A DNA stretch of 15,860 bases, taken from NCBI GenBank assembly GCA_014825775.1, contig MVAQ01000336.1, positions 1 to 15,860 on the forward strand, in the 5' to 3' direction. Under the pieces are notes generated by a model. The model did no database searches. It was not told the origin of the DNA and saw nothing but the letters and a program-made list of their open reading frames with translations. Of the stretch, positions 15,792-15,860 are shown piece after piece. The stretch is from Krasilnikovozyma curviuscula. Lineage: Eukaryota; Basidiomycota; Tremellomycetes; Cystofilobasidiales; Mrakiaceae. Numbering within the stretch: position 1 is the stretch's first letter; each line of letters starts with the position of its first letter. Made by a program: the position numbers and the translations under genes.

Positions 15792-15860
15792 TTTTAAGAT
15801 TATGTATCCTGTGACGACCGAAGTCGCCCACAAATAAGTAAACAAAGCTAAGTATGGCTA

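Noticed and set aside
1..15860. CRISPR arrays, bacterial operons, rRNA genes, defence or biosynthetic gene clusters
   Set aside because: No spaced identical repeats, no ribosome binding sites, no recognisable cluster enzymes; intron-containing eukaryotic gene structure throughout.

Overview
The window looks like nuclear DNA of a fungus, most likely a basidiomycete yeast of the Tremellomycetes type. That is inferred from short introns (about 50-80 nt, GT...AG, with CTGAC/CTAAC-like branch sites), CT-rich leaders before start codons, a secreted small protein with a fungal signal peptide, and an APE-type non-LTR retroelement. No species can be named. No long unbroken gene, rRNA, tRNA or CRISPR array was seen, and there are no bacterial operon features. 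All gene models are hand-spliced from sequence alone, and several loci have competing open frames on the two strands.

Left part (1-4,100). A non-LTR retrotransposon runs leftward off the window edge. It has one open frame of 415 codons carrying the tail of an APE endonuclease and the first blocks of a reverse transcriptase, and its 5' end lies against a degenerate three-unit tandem repeat. Further right are a probable relic of a PDR-type ABC transporter nucleotide-binding domain and a clear small secreted-protein gene (2,758-3,293) with a TATA box. That protein holds two 13-residue near-repeats next to basic cleavage-like sites, so it could be a Kex2-processed peptide precursor. This is the most distinctive item in the window. 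A degenerate repeat pair (about 1,725 and 4,043) flanks the block.

Middle (4,100-11,200). Only short or two-exon candidates are visible. The better ones are a 77-codon minus-strand gene at 5,988-6,221, a two-exon plus-strand model at 8,296-8,945 (198 aa), a 100-codon minus-strand gene at 9,840-10,142 and a small mitochondrial-like protein at 10,263-10,496. Confidence is low to moderate because the antisense strand is often open too.

Right part (11,200-15,860). The best spliced model is a six-exon minus-strand gene (12,394 to 11,210, 290 aa) with a basic nuclear-localisation-like cluster and an alanine-rich, helix-prone C-terminus. Next are an ambiguous locus around 12,770-13,850, where opposite-strand models overlap, a minus-strand multi-exon membrane protein (15,306 to about 14,100), and a 63-codon minus-strand frame near the right edge.

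The genes show no sign of acting together. The region reads as a gene-sparse or repeat-eroded fungal interval with relics and lineage-restricted small genes.
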